The notes under the pieces: generated by a model
Databases searched by the model: none
What the model was told of the DNA's origin: nothing
What the model saw: only the letters and a program-made list of their open reading frames with translations
Part shown: positions 33,601-43,383 of the stretch, piece by piece
Layout of the letters: each line of letters begins with the position of its first letter
Numbering within the stretch: position 1 is the stretch's first letter
Source: Hormiphora californensis
Lineage: Eukaryota > Ctenophora > Tentaculata > Cydippida > Pleurobrachiidae
Direction: 5' to 3'
Assembly: GCA_020137815.1 (NCBI GenBank)
Contig: CM035354.1
Location: 1,793,495-1,857,494, forward strand
DNA length: 64,000 nt
Position numbers and translations under genes: made by a program

Positions 33601-34437
33601 GGACGGGTTAGCGAGGGATATCTTCAATAGTTCATCTCTCGCATCCTGCAAATCCATCACAGACAGAGAGGTTGCTCGAACGGGGATGGCGGCAAACAAG
33701 CCCGATAAGGACACAGTTGTACCAGGGGAGGGCCGACTTCTGATCCCCTCCACCATCATTTCTCCCTGGCCACCATTTTGGAAGATTTTACAACGTGTCT
33801 TGGAGTATCGGCGGGAGGTGATTGAAACTTTGGAACACAACTTGGTGACGAAGTAGAGACAGCCTCGTTTCGTACCATAAACCCTTCGAGAGACTTTTCT
33901 GCTGTTACCCGGTCCTTTCTCGCATAACTCAGCAAGATTCTGTACACCCACACCGTTATCAACAACCTGAAAAACATGTCAGTCATACCAACGTGTTTCT
34001 ATTTGTTGTATGTCAGTCATACACAAAAGCAGTGGATACTTTTGAGTTGTCAGCCGACACTAAAAAGTGATTTGGGTAGTTCTAAATAATAATCCACGAA
34101 CCTCGAGACGGGTTTCTTTTCCAAGGGCCACTCTCACAGCAATACTGGTAGCGTTATTGTCAATACTGTTGTAAACTAATTCCTGGAAAAATTGTTAATA
34201 TTCAGCTAATAAAGTTGATAAGGAACAGCTGCATTCTTGAAAAAAACAATACATTGGATGTAGATTTACGACAAGGTTTCAAGAGATTGCAATTTGAAGA
34301 GTGAATGAGATGAATGCATGCCAATTGTTACTCTATCTTGTACTCTTCTCCCATATAAATATCTTTCTTGTTCTCCAGAGCTTTCTAATATCCTTGTCTG
34401 TTGCTGCTCACTCTCTCTCACTCTCTCACTCTCACTC

Positions 34438-34523
<86 letters not shown>

Positions 34524-34634
34524 TCTCCTTCTTACCCTAATGAGAATTGCAAGCGAAGGGATCGAGACAGAGGCTCGCAGCAGGATCTCTGTCTCCCTCT
34601 CAAGTTCTTTTATTTGTCGTCCTTTGGTAACCAT
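30691..34634 (-). CDS. MLH3: MLH3, MutL-family mismatch repair/meiotic endonuclease
   Basis: Partner of MLH1 in the MutL-gamma endonuclease that resolves meiotic crossovers. Three exons, 34634-34536, 34182-34102 and 33966-30691, in phase, 1151 residues. Exon 1 gives IKELERETEILLRASVSIPS; exon 2 the GHKL N-box ELVYNSIDNNAT; exon 3 opens with VVDNGVGV. The third ATPase motif, normally GFRGEAL, reads YGTKRGCL here. A very long disordered middle (about 330-880) is followed by the C-terminal nuclease domain: DQHAAHERVRLE (the metal-binding DQHAX2EX4E motif), ACHGAIRFGD, and the CAHGRP motif shared by nuclease-active MLH3/PMS2. The exon 1 donor runs straight into a (GA)n/(CT)n tract. The identity is secure; the altered motif is discussed in findings. 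Confidence 0.93.
34405..34530. repeat. (CT)n microsatellite in MLH3 intron 1
   Basis: About 120 bp of CT with occasional CA, ending six bases from the exon 1 donor (minus strand). Confidence 0.95.
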
Positions 34635-34829
34635 TGTGTAACATTAATGGTGTGCGCTAAATAATGGGGAAAATGGTTAGGAATTAAATTGTAGACAGCC
34701 TGAGAGGTACAGGTATGATGAAGATATACTCAGAAGAAAAGATAGTTGACCGAAAAAGGTCTCAAAACTTTCAAACAATAACTTAAACAAAACGATATAT
34801 GATCTCAAACAATCCAACATTCAACAATT

Positions 34830-35814
34830 CTATCTGTTGTAGGTCTGTGGTTTACCCTGGGTTTTCTCACAGGCCGTTATGATAGCATCCATCACTGTCC
34901 CCTTGAACCCAGCTCTGTTGAGAGTGTAGACACCCTCAATCGTGGTCCCCCCAGGAGAACAAACATTGTTAGCCAGTTGGATGGGATGGTCACCTCCCTC
35001 CAGGACCATCTTGGCAGATCCCTCCATGGTCTTAGCTGCCAGATTCTGGGCAACACCCCGAGGTAAACCCATCCTGACACCTGCATCCGCCATCGCGTCA
35101 ACCATCATGAAAAGGAAAGCAGGTGAGCTGCCACAGAGCCCACTGGCAACATCGATCAGAGGTTCCGAGGGGAGAATGGAGAAGAGGCCGAGGGGAGACA
35201 TTAGTTTGGTACAGAGGTCAGATTGGGCCGGGGTACAGTATGTTCCAGGGTAGGCCACTACCACACCAGACCGGACCTTACAGGGGGTATTGGGCAGGGT
35301 CCTCATTACTCCAACCTTCTTACCTGGTGAGAGGATCATGATAAACAGCTGATGGAAAATGAACATAATTCAATACTCAACTAAAAAGAAAATTATAATA
35401 GTTGTATTGTGCACTCACATCACACAGACAATTGACAGTACAATACAAATGAATTTTGACATGATACCACAGTGTTACACACTCACCTACAATGTCCTCG
35501 ATTTGTTTGTTTGTTACCATGTTAGCAACAGATATCAACAGATGCTCCTCCGTAACAAACTCCGCAACTTCTTTTAGTACCCCGGGAAGAATGTGAGGCT
35601 TCACGGCAATGAACACCACTGTACTGCTCCTAACGACCTCACAATTATCAAGTGTTGTGTTCATACACATGGCTTTAGCGGCAGCCAGGCCACCCTCGCT
35701 CCTCGCACTACATGTTATGTTGGAGGCAGGGAGGGTTCCTGATGCGATAAGTCCACCTGCTACGGCCTGGCACATGTTGCCCGAACCCAGGAATCCTACA
35801 CGCAGACCCTCCAT
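34830..35814 (-). CDS. PYCR3: Pyrroline-5-carboxylate reductase, PYCR3-like
   Basis: Last step of proline synthesis, reduction of pyrroline-5-carboxylate with NAD(P)H. Two exons, 35814-35487 and 35323-34830, joined within IVG|KKVGVMR, giving 273 residues, the length of the cytosolic PYCR3/ProC type. The Rossmann motif GFLGSGNM starts six residues in, VKPH is present, PNTP is present, and the C-terminal signature runs DVASGLCGSSPAF ... VCSPGGTTIEG. There is no mitochondrial leader if MEGLRVGF is the start; an upstream extension of the open frame begins with TTG inside a mobile element and is rejected. The stop is at the 3' edge, TYNR. Confidence 0.9.
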
Positions 35815-35848
35815 GCTGGGTAAAAGGTGAGTTGGGAGGAAACGCAGT

Positions 35849-36308
35849 TTAAAGGTTGACAAGATATCTAAAACTTTTCGTATATCGTCTTATTTTGATT
35901 TATCATTAATTTACAGCATTTTTTCAGAATTTTTTGTCGGCTAGAAAAAAATTCGAAATAGGGGGTATACCGATATTGTCAGCACTGGTTTTACTGGGCA
36001 CACTCACTGCGTCTCGCAAATTGAAATTCACGTTTCCGGTTCCTCAAAAAAGATAGCTACTTGATATTGGTTGCGTTGGATTGGTCTCAATAAGACCTTT
36101 CCAATGCTACCAAAACGGTTTCTGTATCTCATCAGGAACCGGAGATATTACGGTGCCAATTTTTAAATTGCGCCTCTCGTTTATCAGTAGACCCCCTATT
36201 TTGCACATATTTCTAGCCGACAAAAAATTCTGAAAAAATGCTGAAAATCAATGATAAATCAAAATAAGACGATATACGAAAAGTTTTAGGTATCTTGTCA
36301 ACCTTTAA
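35849..36308. mobile_element. 460-bp foldback element flanked by TTAA, 35 bp upstream of PYCR3
   Basis: ttaaaggttgacaagatatc at the left pairs with its complement at the right end (gtcaacctttaa). Arms of about 110 bp pair closely; the centre is unrelated. TTAA|AGGTTGAC and GTCAACCT|TTAA form the ends, consistent with a TTAA target duplication. No coding capacity. It fills most of the 35815-36695 spacer and must lie in the PYCR3 promoter region. Confidence 0.85.
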
Positions 36309-36551
36309 GACTCTTTGGAAGCGATTAATTAAGTGATTAATAAGCTTCAAACATATATTTTCGACAATAAATTAGTCACAAAACGATCCAAAAATAAACA
36401 CGTGTTATTGTGCACATTGCGCACACATGTGTACAGACTCGGCTGTGTGCCAAATACTTCAACCTAAATAACCTTGTGTCAATGTCCTATCGAAAAGATC
36501 AGAGTTGTCATAACTAGCAAAAATTCCAAAATCATAATTGAACCTAAACTT

Positions 36552-36552
<1 letters not shown>

Positions 36553-36604
<52 letters not shown>

Positions 36605-36620
36605 GTGAGAGAGAGAGAGT

Positions 36621-36651
<31 letters not shown>

Positions 36652-36662
36652 AGAGAGAGAGA
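36553..36662. repeat. (GA)n microsatellite downstream of mLST8
   Basis: About 110 bp of GA with a few GTGA interruptions, ending about 35 bp past the mLST8 stop codon. Confidence 0.95.
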
Positions 36663-36695
36663 GCTCACTACTCAGAATGAGAGAGAATGATTCTC

Positions 36696-37609
36696 TCACG
36701 AATTCCTCTCGAAATATGCCAAACTAACGACCGATTTCTCGTGTCCACTATACGCCCTACAAAACTTGACAGTACCGTCACTGATATTATCCTTCCTACT
36801 CCACATCTGGACGACGCCCTCACTAGCAGAAATGAAAATGTGTTCTTTGTCATGTGATATCTGAAGGTTCCAAACCCATTTGAGGTGTTTGTGTCGAATT
36901 ACCCCCGCCTCCCGGAGACTCAGCCCATCGATAGTGAACAACCGAACTGTTTTATCTGCACCGCCCGTGGCTAGCAACAGGCCATCGTGAGACAACTGAA
37001 CACACAGGCCAAACCCATCGTGTACCTTCCGTTCAATCCAGTCTTTATCGCGGAAATACAAGAGCATGCCAGTAGTTGTCAGGGCAACTAAAATGTAGTT
37101 ATCTCGAGACCCCTGGCAATCCAAACTCTGAAAACTGAGTCCCTTCCGGCTAAGGAGAACGGTCTTTTTCTGTTCCTTGAGATTGAGTCCTAGAATATAA
37201 CCCTGGTTTGTGCCCGCCACTACTGTGAATCTTGGGTGTTTCGTCGTCAGGCAGTTGATCACACCATACTCTTCACATTTTACTTCGCTCGCTATTTTCA
37301 GGTTTTTATTCTTGAAATGCCACAATCGGCACACTGAATCTTCACCAGCTGAGAGAGAGGGATTGGGAGAATTACAGATTCTACAAATCTTGCAAGATCT
37401 CTTTAACTTTTGTTCTCATTACTGATTACTCGATCGACCACAATTAATTTACAGCGGTTTTTCCTACCTGTTATAACGCTATCTGATTCTGTACTGCAGC
37501 TTACCACTTCATCTCCTGAAAAATATTGAAATTGTAAAAAAAAGTTGCACAATCAATGTTCTACTTGTCAGTATGTCGAGTATGTGTCAGAGATAGGATT
37601 TTAGAGAGA

Positions 37610-37673
<64 letters not shown>

Positions 37674-39005
37674 GTGAGTGAGAGAGAGAGAGAGTACCTG
37701 CTAGTATGTTATCTGATTCAGTTGTATCTGACTCTGCTGCACTCATAAAACTAACACAGGTTATGTTCCTAACACACTCTGCAGGATCGAAAAACATGGC
37801 GTATCTGAAATAAAATATTACTGGTAGACAAGGAAAACACGAAATATGTTGGTTATAAATTAACCGTAGCTTTCAAATACTCTGGGGTATTCTTCATCAG
37901 CGGAGTGAAATCATCAGCGGAATAAAACTATTGGGGGCGAATCTCTCACAAAAGAAGTGATTGACTCACTAACGTTAGGGTGTGGCCCAATATAACTAGA
38001 TAGTCCTACCTAGGTTTTATTGGGCCACACGGTATTTAGTGTGATCAGATGTGAAGGACAATCAAAACTCTCAATGTGTCCCAATCTGGAAGACTTCCAG
38101 ACGGGGGTGGCGTGCGAAACAGAGTATAGCTAGGCAATTCCAGACAGGGTATCCGCGACTTAGTGATTAGTGAAGTAGTGAGGGTCATCATGTGCTGGAA
38201 TTAGTGCCGAATCTAATTCAGGGGCTACTGCTCAGCTGTTTCAGGTCTGAGATGAAATGTTGGGGGGTAATATATTCAAGTGGACATCACAGTACCTTAG
38301 ATAGAGGATTATTCGAGTGAACATCATAGAATCGAAGTGTTTCGTATCCTGTCACAGCCAACATACGTCCATCACTGGAAAACCGGAGTGCATTCACCTG
38401 GGAGGAACATTTTTATCTACCGAACCCTCACAGAGCACACACAAGGGCCTGTGTAGCCCACACCGTCATTTTTATTCATTGCAAGGAAAAGCCCAAGGAA
38501 AATTTACAAACAACTTCCCATAATTTACAGGGTTCCATATCAGTGCTGTGTGTGTGTGTGTGTGACAGCTCAGTGCAATCATTCTTCTTGTATGTATTCA
38601 TTTTTTACATTACATTACGTGTGCATCTGTATTCTATACACAAATATGACGTCATGATCTGTGTACCTGTGACATCATGTGTAGCTGTGACGTCATGTGT
38701 ACTTGTGACGTCATGTGTACTTGTGACGTCATGTGTACCTGTGACGTCATGTTTACCTGTGACGTCATGTGTACCTGTGACGTCATGTGTACCTATGAGG
38801 TCATGTGTACCTGTGAACTAGTCGGATCCAACTCATACTCCCTATACTTGTCACCGGTAGCCGGGAACCACACGTAAATCTTGTTATCCAGGCCCGCGCT
38901 GGCAAGGAGAGATCTCTCTGTTCTAGTTGGGTCAGTATCGTATTGGTCGTGATGATACGCTGTGTGGTCGGGCTTATCCTGGTGGGCGTAGCTTCTATTT
39001 ACCAT
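36696..39005 (-). CDS. MLST8: mLST8/LST8, TOR complex WD-repeat subunit (divergent)
   Basis: Stabilising subunit of TORC1 and TORC2. Exons: 39005-38811, 38397-38296, 37804-37698, 37515-37468 and 37348-36696. The exon 1-2 junction gives SSQVNALRFSSDGRMLAVTGY, aligning with DSQVNAL...AAGYQ of animal mLST8; exon 2 ends FYDVHSNNPLSK (MYDLNSNNP in vertebrates). Exon 3 has VRNITCVSF, exon 5 EDSVCRLWHFK, VINCLTTKHPRF, CVQLSHDGLLLATGGADKTVRLF, WVWNLQISHDKEH and the end GHEKSVVSLAYF (GHQKAVVCLAF in vertebrates). Splice sites are good, but exon 2 to exon 3 is out of phase by two bases, so a small exon is missed or one base is extra. Exon 4 (48 bp) is an in-frame duplicate of the end of exon 3. Confidence 0.85.
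37612..37694. repeat. (GA)n microsatellite abutting an mLST8 donor
   Basis: On the minus strand the exon 3 donor GCAG|GTAC is followed at once by (TC)n for about 80 bp. Confidence 0.95.
38647..38811. repeat. 18-bp minisatellite at the mLST8 exon 1 donor, with a CRE palindrome in each unit
   Basis: Regular 18-bp units (gtgacgtcatgtgtacct). Perfect TGACGTCA occurs at 38647, 38688, 38706, 38724, 38742, 38760 and 38778, with variants at 38670 (TGACATCA) and 38796 (TGAGGTCA). On the minus strand the unit reads CACAGGTACACATGACGT, so each also contains CAG|GTACAC. The unit nearest the exon is the actual exon 1 donor (edge at 38811). Confidence 0.93.
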
Positions 39006-39274
39006 ACTGCGGGAGTGGGTCAGGGAGAAGGGAACTGGTATTGTGAAGAAAGAGGTCAGGAGGAGGACAGGAAGATATCAGGGAAAATTCAGGGAGTAGG
39101 AAGAAAGGAGGGATTAGGGAGAAGGAAGGCCGAGGATAGAGGGTTATAGTGATATATGAAAGAAAGGATAGTAAGACTGTAAAGGACAACTTTCATTTCA
39201 CACTGTCCCCAGCACCGTGAATAAATAATGAAATTAAAAACAGACAAACATGCATATAATATCCCATAAAAGTA
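39006..39274. other. Spacer between PIGX and mLST8
   Basis: Purine-rich (GA/GGA) stretch near 39015-39140, then PIGX 3' flank. No gene. Confidence 0.5.
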
Positions 39275-40024
39275 TCACTCTGTTTTCTTCTCTACCCTCT
39301 GTCCGTTACTAAAGAGTGTGTAAAGAATGGCCACTACACCAAACAATACCGCTCCATATGTTGAAATCTTTACCAAATCTAGGTCCGATAGAAGACCAAC
39401 CGGTATTGTGCTACAAACTTTTCCAAGCCCAGTAACTGAGATTTCCTCCCAGCCACACGTCGGTTCCCTGGTAACACCACAGGGTGCCCTTAGCAACCGA
39501 CATCCTCTCTCCTCTTCCACCCTCCTTATCGCTCCCTCTAAATCATCCCCTCCACTCTCCATGGTAACCATGGCAACAAAAACTCTGGGAGTAGGAAGGC
39601 ATGCCTCTTGATATGGTGTATTACCGGCAGCTTGGTATCTGTGGTGTATTGGTAGGGTGACATGGTGTGTCTGACATAACACCCCTACAAGATGACTCGG
39701 TGCCTCGTCCGCCGACTCTTCTACAGATACAGGACCATCAGCAAACACAGGAGGGAGACCCAGGTAGAGACCCTCTCGGATCTGGTCGAGGTCCAGGTAA
39801 AACGCAGATGTGGTGTTCTCGATCAAAAACGCGGATGGGTATGTGCCTAGTTCGATGTTGGTGGTGAGATCCTTGTGGAAGCCGCTGCTGTCCAGTGATC
39901 TGCTGCCCATTAGGGTTGACGAAGATTTGCAGAGGTCTGTCTGGGATAGTTGGGCGGTCCAGGGATCCCGAACTGCCTGTACCATGATAGATGACAGGGA
40001 TAGGAGGATTGTAATAATCATCAT
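39275..40024 (-). CDS. PIGX: PIGX, GPI mannosyltransferase I accessory subunit
   Basis: ER membrane protein that stabilises PIGM for the first mannose addition in GPI anchor synthesis. Intronless, 249 residues: signal peptide (MIITILLSLSSIMVQA), luminal domain and a single TM helix near the C-terminus (KISTYGAVLFGVVAILYTLF) with a short basic tail. The family hallmark is THHVTLPIHHRYQAAG (H-x-RYQ), followed by CLPTPRVFVA; GFHKDLTTNIEL near the start fits the conserved N-terminal strand. Length and topology match PIG-X/Pbn1. The call is by motif and topology. Confidence 0.8.
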   Translation of the reverse strand: MMIITILLSLSSIMVQAVRDPWTAQLSQTDLCKSSSTLMGSRSLDSSGFHKDLTTNIELGTYPSAFLIENTTSAFYLDLDQIREGLYLGLPPVFADGPVSVEESADEAPSHLVGVLCQTHHVTLPIHHRYQAAGNTPYQEACLPTPRVFVAMVTMESGGDDLEGAIRRVEEERGCRLLRAPCGVTREPTCGWEEISVTGLGKVCSTIPVGLLSDLDLVKISTYGAVLFGVVAILYTLFSNGQRVEKKTE

Positions 40025-40349
40025 TTTCTAATAAATGGAAAGTGAGTTGGTTTTAGAACGTTTGGCGTCAAACAATATTATCTTAAACAAGACATAAATA
40101 AGTTTTTATATATGACAAACAACAGGAAGCTGCAAGATAGCAAAATAAACTATACACAAAACACTAAAATATATTCTAAATTCTTTATTGGTAGAAGTTT
40201 CAAACTTTCACGGATGACGGAAAAAATTCGCATTTTTCCGGTAGGTACGTCATGTTGATGTCAAGTTCAGCCTGATCTACCCGTGCTTTAGTACCCGTGC
40301 GCTACGTAAAGTGTGCGTCTCATTACGGTAATGCGTTACCGTTTCTCCA
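40025..40349. other. Spacer downstream of the membrane glycoprotein gene
   Basis: AT-rich with no gene. The duplicated ggctaccggtcattcgg lies just inside the glycoprotein gene at 40372-40404. Confidence 0.45.
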
Positions 40350-41208
40350 CTACAAGCGGCCGTGTGTGGAGGGGCTACCGGTCATTCGGCTACCGGTCAT
40401 TCGGTTGAATGCAAACACAGTTACCACACACAAGAGAAACACTGAGAGGTGTACTACCAGAGCTCCACTCTGTGCTGAACTGTTTGGATCCGTTAAAATG
40501 GGCCCAACTACAGATTCACCGAGCTGTTCACATGACAGCGTTACCTGTCCAACTCCACTGACCCCTCCAACGCTGATAACCCTCTCAATAATGTCATGAC
40601 GGGTTGAGAAGGTAAAGTTTCGGCTCTCAAACTCCAGGCCTTCAGCGGGGGCAGTAACTATCAGGGACACCTGGGGTTGTCCCCTGGCTGACGCACCGCA
40701 GGGCAAACGGGTAAATCCGGACTCCGATAATACTATTAGGAATATAGCCTGAGAGTCGAGGACTGTTATGGACACAGTTGTTCGAGGGTTCATTGTAATG
40801 GAAATCGCAGGTGTAAACCTCACCTGGATTACCCTTAGGAACGGTTACATTGGCCACAAAGAACACGTTATCCACTGATCCACCCCAGTCCAACAACAAT
40901 TCCTCTTTGTTACCATAGTAACCATCAAGATCTCGTTCTACCTCCTCCTGGGTAGAAAACACCGAGTGGTAGCTAAGGTAAAAGCCGACTGTGTAATCAA
41001 TGTCCTTGATGATTTTGACAGAACTCCCGTCCCCTAAATCCCTATAAAGTGTAAATCCTCGGGAACGTTGTCGAGCACACCGGAAGTTTACTGAGCCATC
41101 GACTGCGGAAATGCGGGCATATGGAGGGGCAATGGCATCGGTTTTTAGGTCAGGGTATTCTTTTGCAAGTGCAAGGGAAGTCAGTTGGAGGATTATTAAG
41201 GGAATCAT
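40350..41208 (-). CDS. Type I membrane glycoprotein, possibly Ig-like, with one frame change
   Basis: Signal peptide (MIPLIILQLTSLALA), then an ectodomain with cysteines in an Ig-like pattern (VNFRCARQR ... GEVYTCDFHY) and N-x-T/S sequons, a second domain (SITVLDSQAIFLIVL, LPCG, QVSLIVTAP, QVTLSCEQL) and a C-terminal TM helix (ALVVHLSVFLLCVVTVFAF) with a short tail. The first frame (41208-40642) runs out in a cysteine-poor tail, while the second (to 40350) opens before it. The two join naturally around FHYNEP|RTTVSITV if one base (T) near 40770-40790 is skipped; a cryptic intron starting CAG|GTGAGG at about 40822 is the alternative. No orthologue recognised. It is head-to-tail with PIGX. Confidence 0.55.
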
Positions 41209-41442
41209 GTCATACCTCCCTGCGAAAAGAAAGGGCTATTATTGAGCTCAGATATATGGAAGTAAACAACATTTACTATCATAAGTTAAAACAATATCAA
41301 AGATCATTATACAAATTCATTGTCTCTTAAAAACATCTCAAAAATGTTAACATAAATGTTGTCTGCGAATATAGATTGCCGGTTGTAGTTGGAACATGAC
41401 ACAGTCATAAACCTCTCAGAAAAACTGAAACACTAATTCACA

Positions 41443-42917
41443 CTAAATAGGTTGCCAGTCTGCTGGTGAACTAAAAACACCGCTCACCATCTCCTCTGTA
41501 ACATCCTCCAAAGTTGCAGGGTTCCACCGCGGATTATTGTCCTTGTCCACCAACAACGCCCTGACACCCTCCTGAAACTCACCCAAGGCAAAGGTCGGAT
41601 CCGCAATCTGGACCTCCATCCTGAGACACTCCGTGAAGTCGAGGGAGCGAGAGAGGTGTTGAGTTCGGTGGGCAATACAAAGGGCAATCGGTGACATGGT
41701 TGAGAGTGTCTTGTCAGTTGCTGCAGCGAATTCAGTGGCGCTAGCCTGTAATCGGGAGCGGATCTCCAGAACCGATGGTGCGGAGAAACACTTTGAAATC
41801 TCCAGCAGATTGGACTGGAATGTCAGGTCTGGGATATCATCAGGCTGAAAAGACTCCAAACATTCTACTACATTGTGATTCATATGTGGAAGCTACACAA
41901 CAGACAAGTCAGCAATGATCTCCAGATACAGTTTAAAGACAAAGGTCGGACAGGGATCAAGGCAGTCGTACCACCAATGACCAAGACAGGATCGAGTGCA
42001 AACCAAACACTCTATGACGAGTCCTTTGCGGTCATAGGACCAAAGCTATGGAACAGTATCCCAGCAGAGCTCAGCCGCATTGACAAGTTCGAGAGTTTCA
42101 AACGGGCCCTTACGAAGCACTTCAAGGAAATCCCGGATGAACCTCCTGTTCAAGGTTACAGTAGGAGGAACAACAACTCAGTGCTGGACTGGCTGAGAGA
42201 TAAACCTGAAGGGTGTTCGCACGAGGCGATGACCCTGTTGCAGCAGAGGATCTGATCTTCTACAGCTTCGAACAACCTAAAGTGACTAAAGTGAGTGAGC
42301 TCACCCTCACTTCCACATGAAAGTATACCCTCCCGGAGTTCGGAAATTCGGTCCGTGAAGTGCGTCACAAAATCCAAATGAAGTGCATCAGCACCCCTGG
42401 TTCTGTTGCCAGTTAGGGCGAGATACATACCAACATCACCGAGCCTGGATAGGAAATACGTGGCACCCGCATCTGGGTAAAATCCAATCTTGGTTTCAGG
42501 CATGGCAAACATAGATCGAGGAGTGCAGACTCTGTATCGGCTGTTACAACACAACCCCATTCCTCCACCCATCACAATACCATCACCAAGGGATATAATC
42601 GGTTTAAGGAACATTTTCAATCGGTGGTGCATCTGATTTTCACGGGCCATGTTTCCTAAATTCACTATATCTCCACCAGCACAGAAAGCCTTACCACCCG
42701 CTCCCTCCATAAGGATAATGTCCACACTTTCATCCTTTTCAATTTCTCCCAACCTCGCTATGATTCTCTCCACCATTTCATGATTGTAAGAGTTCAGGGC
42801 TTTCGGCCGGTTCAGCAATATTGTAGCTACCCGGCCGTGGTGAGCGAATTCTGCCACATGCGATAGAGATCGTGAAGGAGTGGATACGAGACGACGTAAT
42901 TGTCGAGTGAGTAACAT
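41443..42917 (-). pseudogene. HIBCH copy A, split by a retrotransposon fragment
   Basis: Near-identical to the intact copy at 43384-44436. The 5' part (42917 to about 42298) encodes the start through the crotonase core; the 3' part (about 41872-41443) encodes the last 140 residues to ADWQPI. Between them lies about 425 bp of unrelated DNA that ends the frame. The core also carries substitutions not seen in copy B (for example LKMFLKPIISLGDG for VKTFPKPIVSLCDG). The 5' flank keeps the ttttcag|AGCTGCGTT acceptor before the ATG, as in copy B. Non-functional by the insertion. Confidence 0.9.
41872..42297 (+). mobile_element. 5'-truncated non-LTR retrotransposon, ORF2 C-terminal end
   Basis: The plus-strand frame ends at 42255 and reads FAVIGPKLWNSIPAELSRID followed by FESFKRALTKHF, the widely recurring C-terminal signature of jockey/CR1-type ORF2 proteins (SFAVAGPRLWNSLP...). 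Only the last 120 residues are present, as expected for 5' truncation during target-primed reverse transcription. The 3' end is a short direct repeat, ctaaagtga twice then gtga. It interrupts HIBCH copy A. A target duplication is not clear. Confidence 0.8.
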
Positions 42918-43383
42918 AACGCAGCTCTGAAAAAGAGTCAGGCGAATAAAATTGTGCTAGAATTAACATAAAAGGACACATTTCCCACGGTCATAATAGC
43001 TCCACCCCATGGTAAGATGGAGACACCAAATGTGGAGGTTATGAAGATCATTTCGAAATCAATGGGAGGATAAGTATGAACATCATGTCACATTGCTTCC
43101 TCCTGCAGAAAGAAAGGATTATCATTGTGCTCAGATTTGGATAAAATAAACATTTCACTATCATACGTTCATTTAATGTTAAAACAATATCAAAGCTCAT
43201 TATACAAATTCATTCTCTCTTAAAAACATATCAAAACGTTAGATAAATGTTGTCTGCGAATATAGATTGCCGGTTGTAGTTGGAACATGACACAGTCATA
43301 AACCTCTAAGAAGAACTGGAGAACACTAATTCACACTATAATTCACACTATAATTCACACTATAATTCACACTATAATTCACA
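42918..43383. other. Spacer between HIBCH copies, part of the duplicated unit
   Basis: About 43150-43330 repeats the 41270-41440 sequence (3' flank of copy A), which marks the duplication. Near 43322-43386 a 14-bp unit (actataattcac-like) is repeated four to five times right after the copy B stop codon. Confidence 0.7.

Noticed and set aside
34301-34664. Several ORFs rich in Leu-Ser or Arg-Glu repeats (also at 15618-15878, 22217-22468, 23763-24027, 36459-36668, 37561-37797)
   Set aside because: They are translations of (CT)n/(GA)n microsatellites on both strands and all frames; any real coding part belongs to MLH3 or mLST8 exons.
35377-35862. Longer PYCR3 N-terminus giving a possible mitochondrial leader
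   Set aside because: The extension begins at a TTG that lies inside the mobile element at 35849-36308; the ATG at 35814 places the Rossmann motif at the normal distance.
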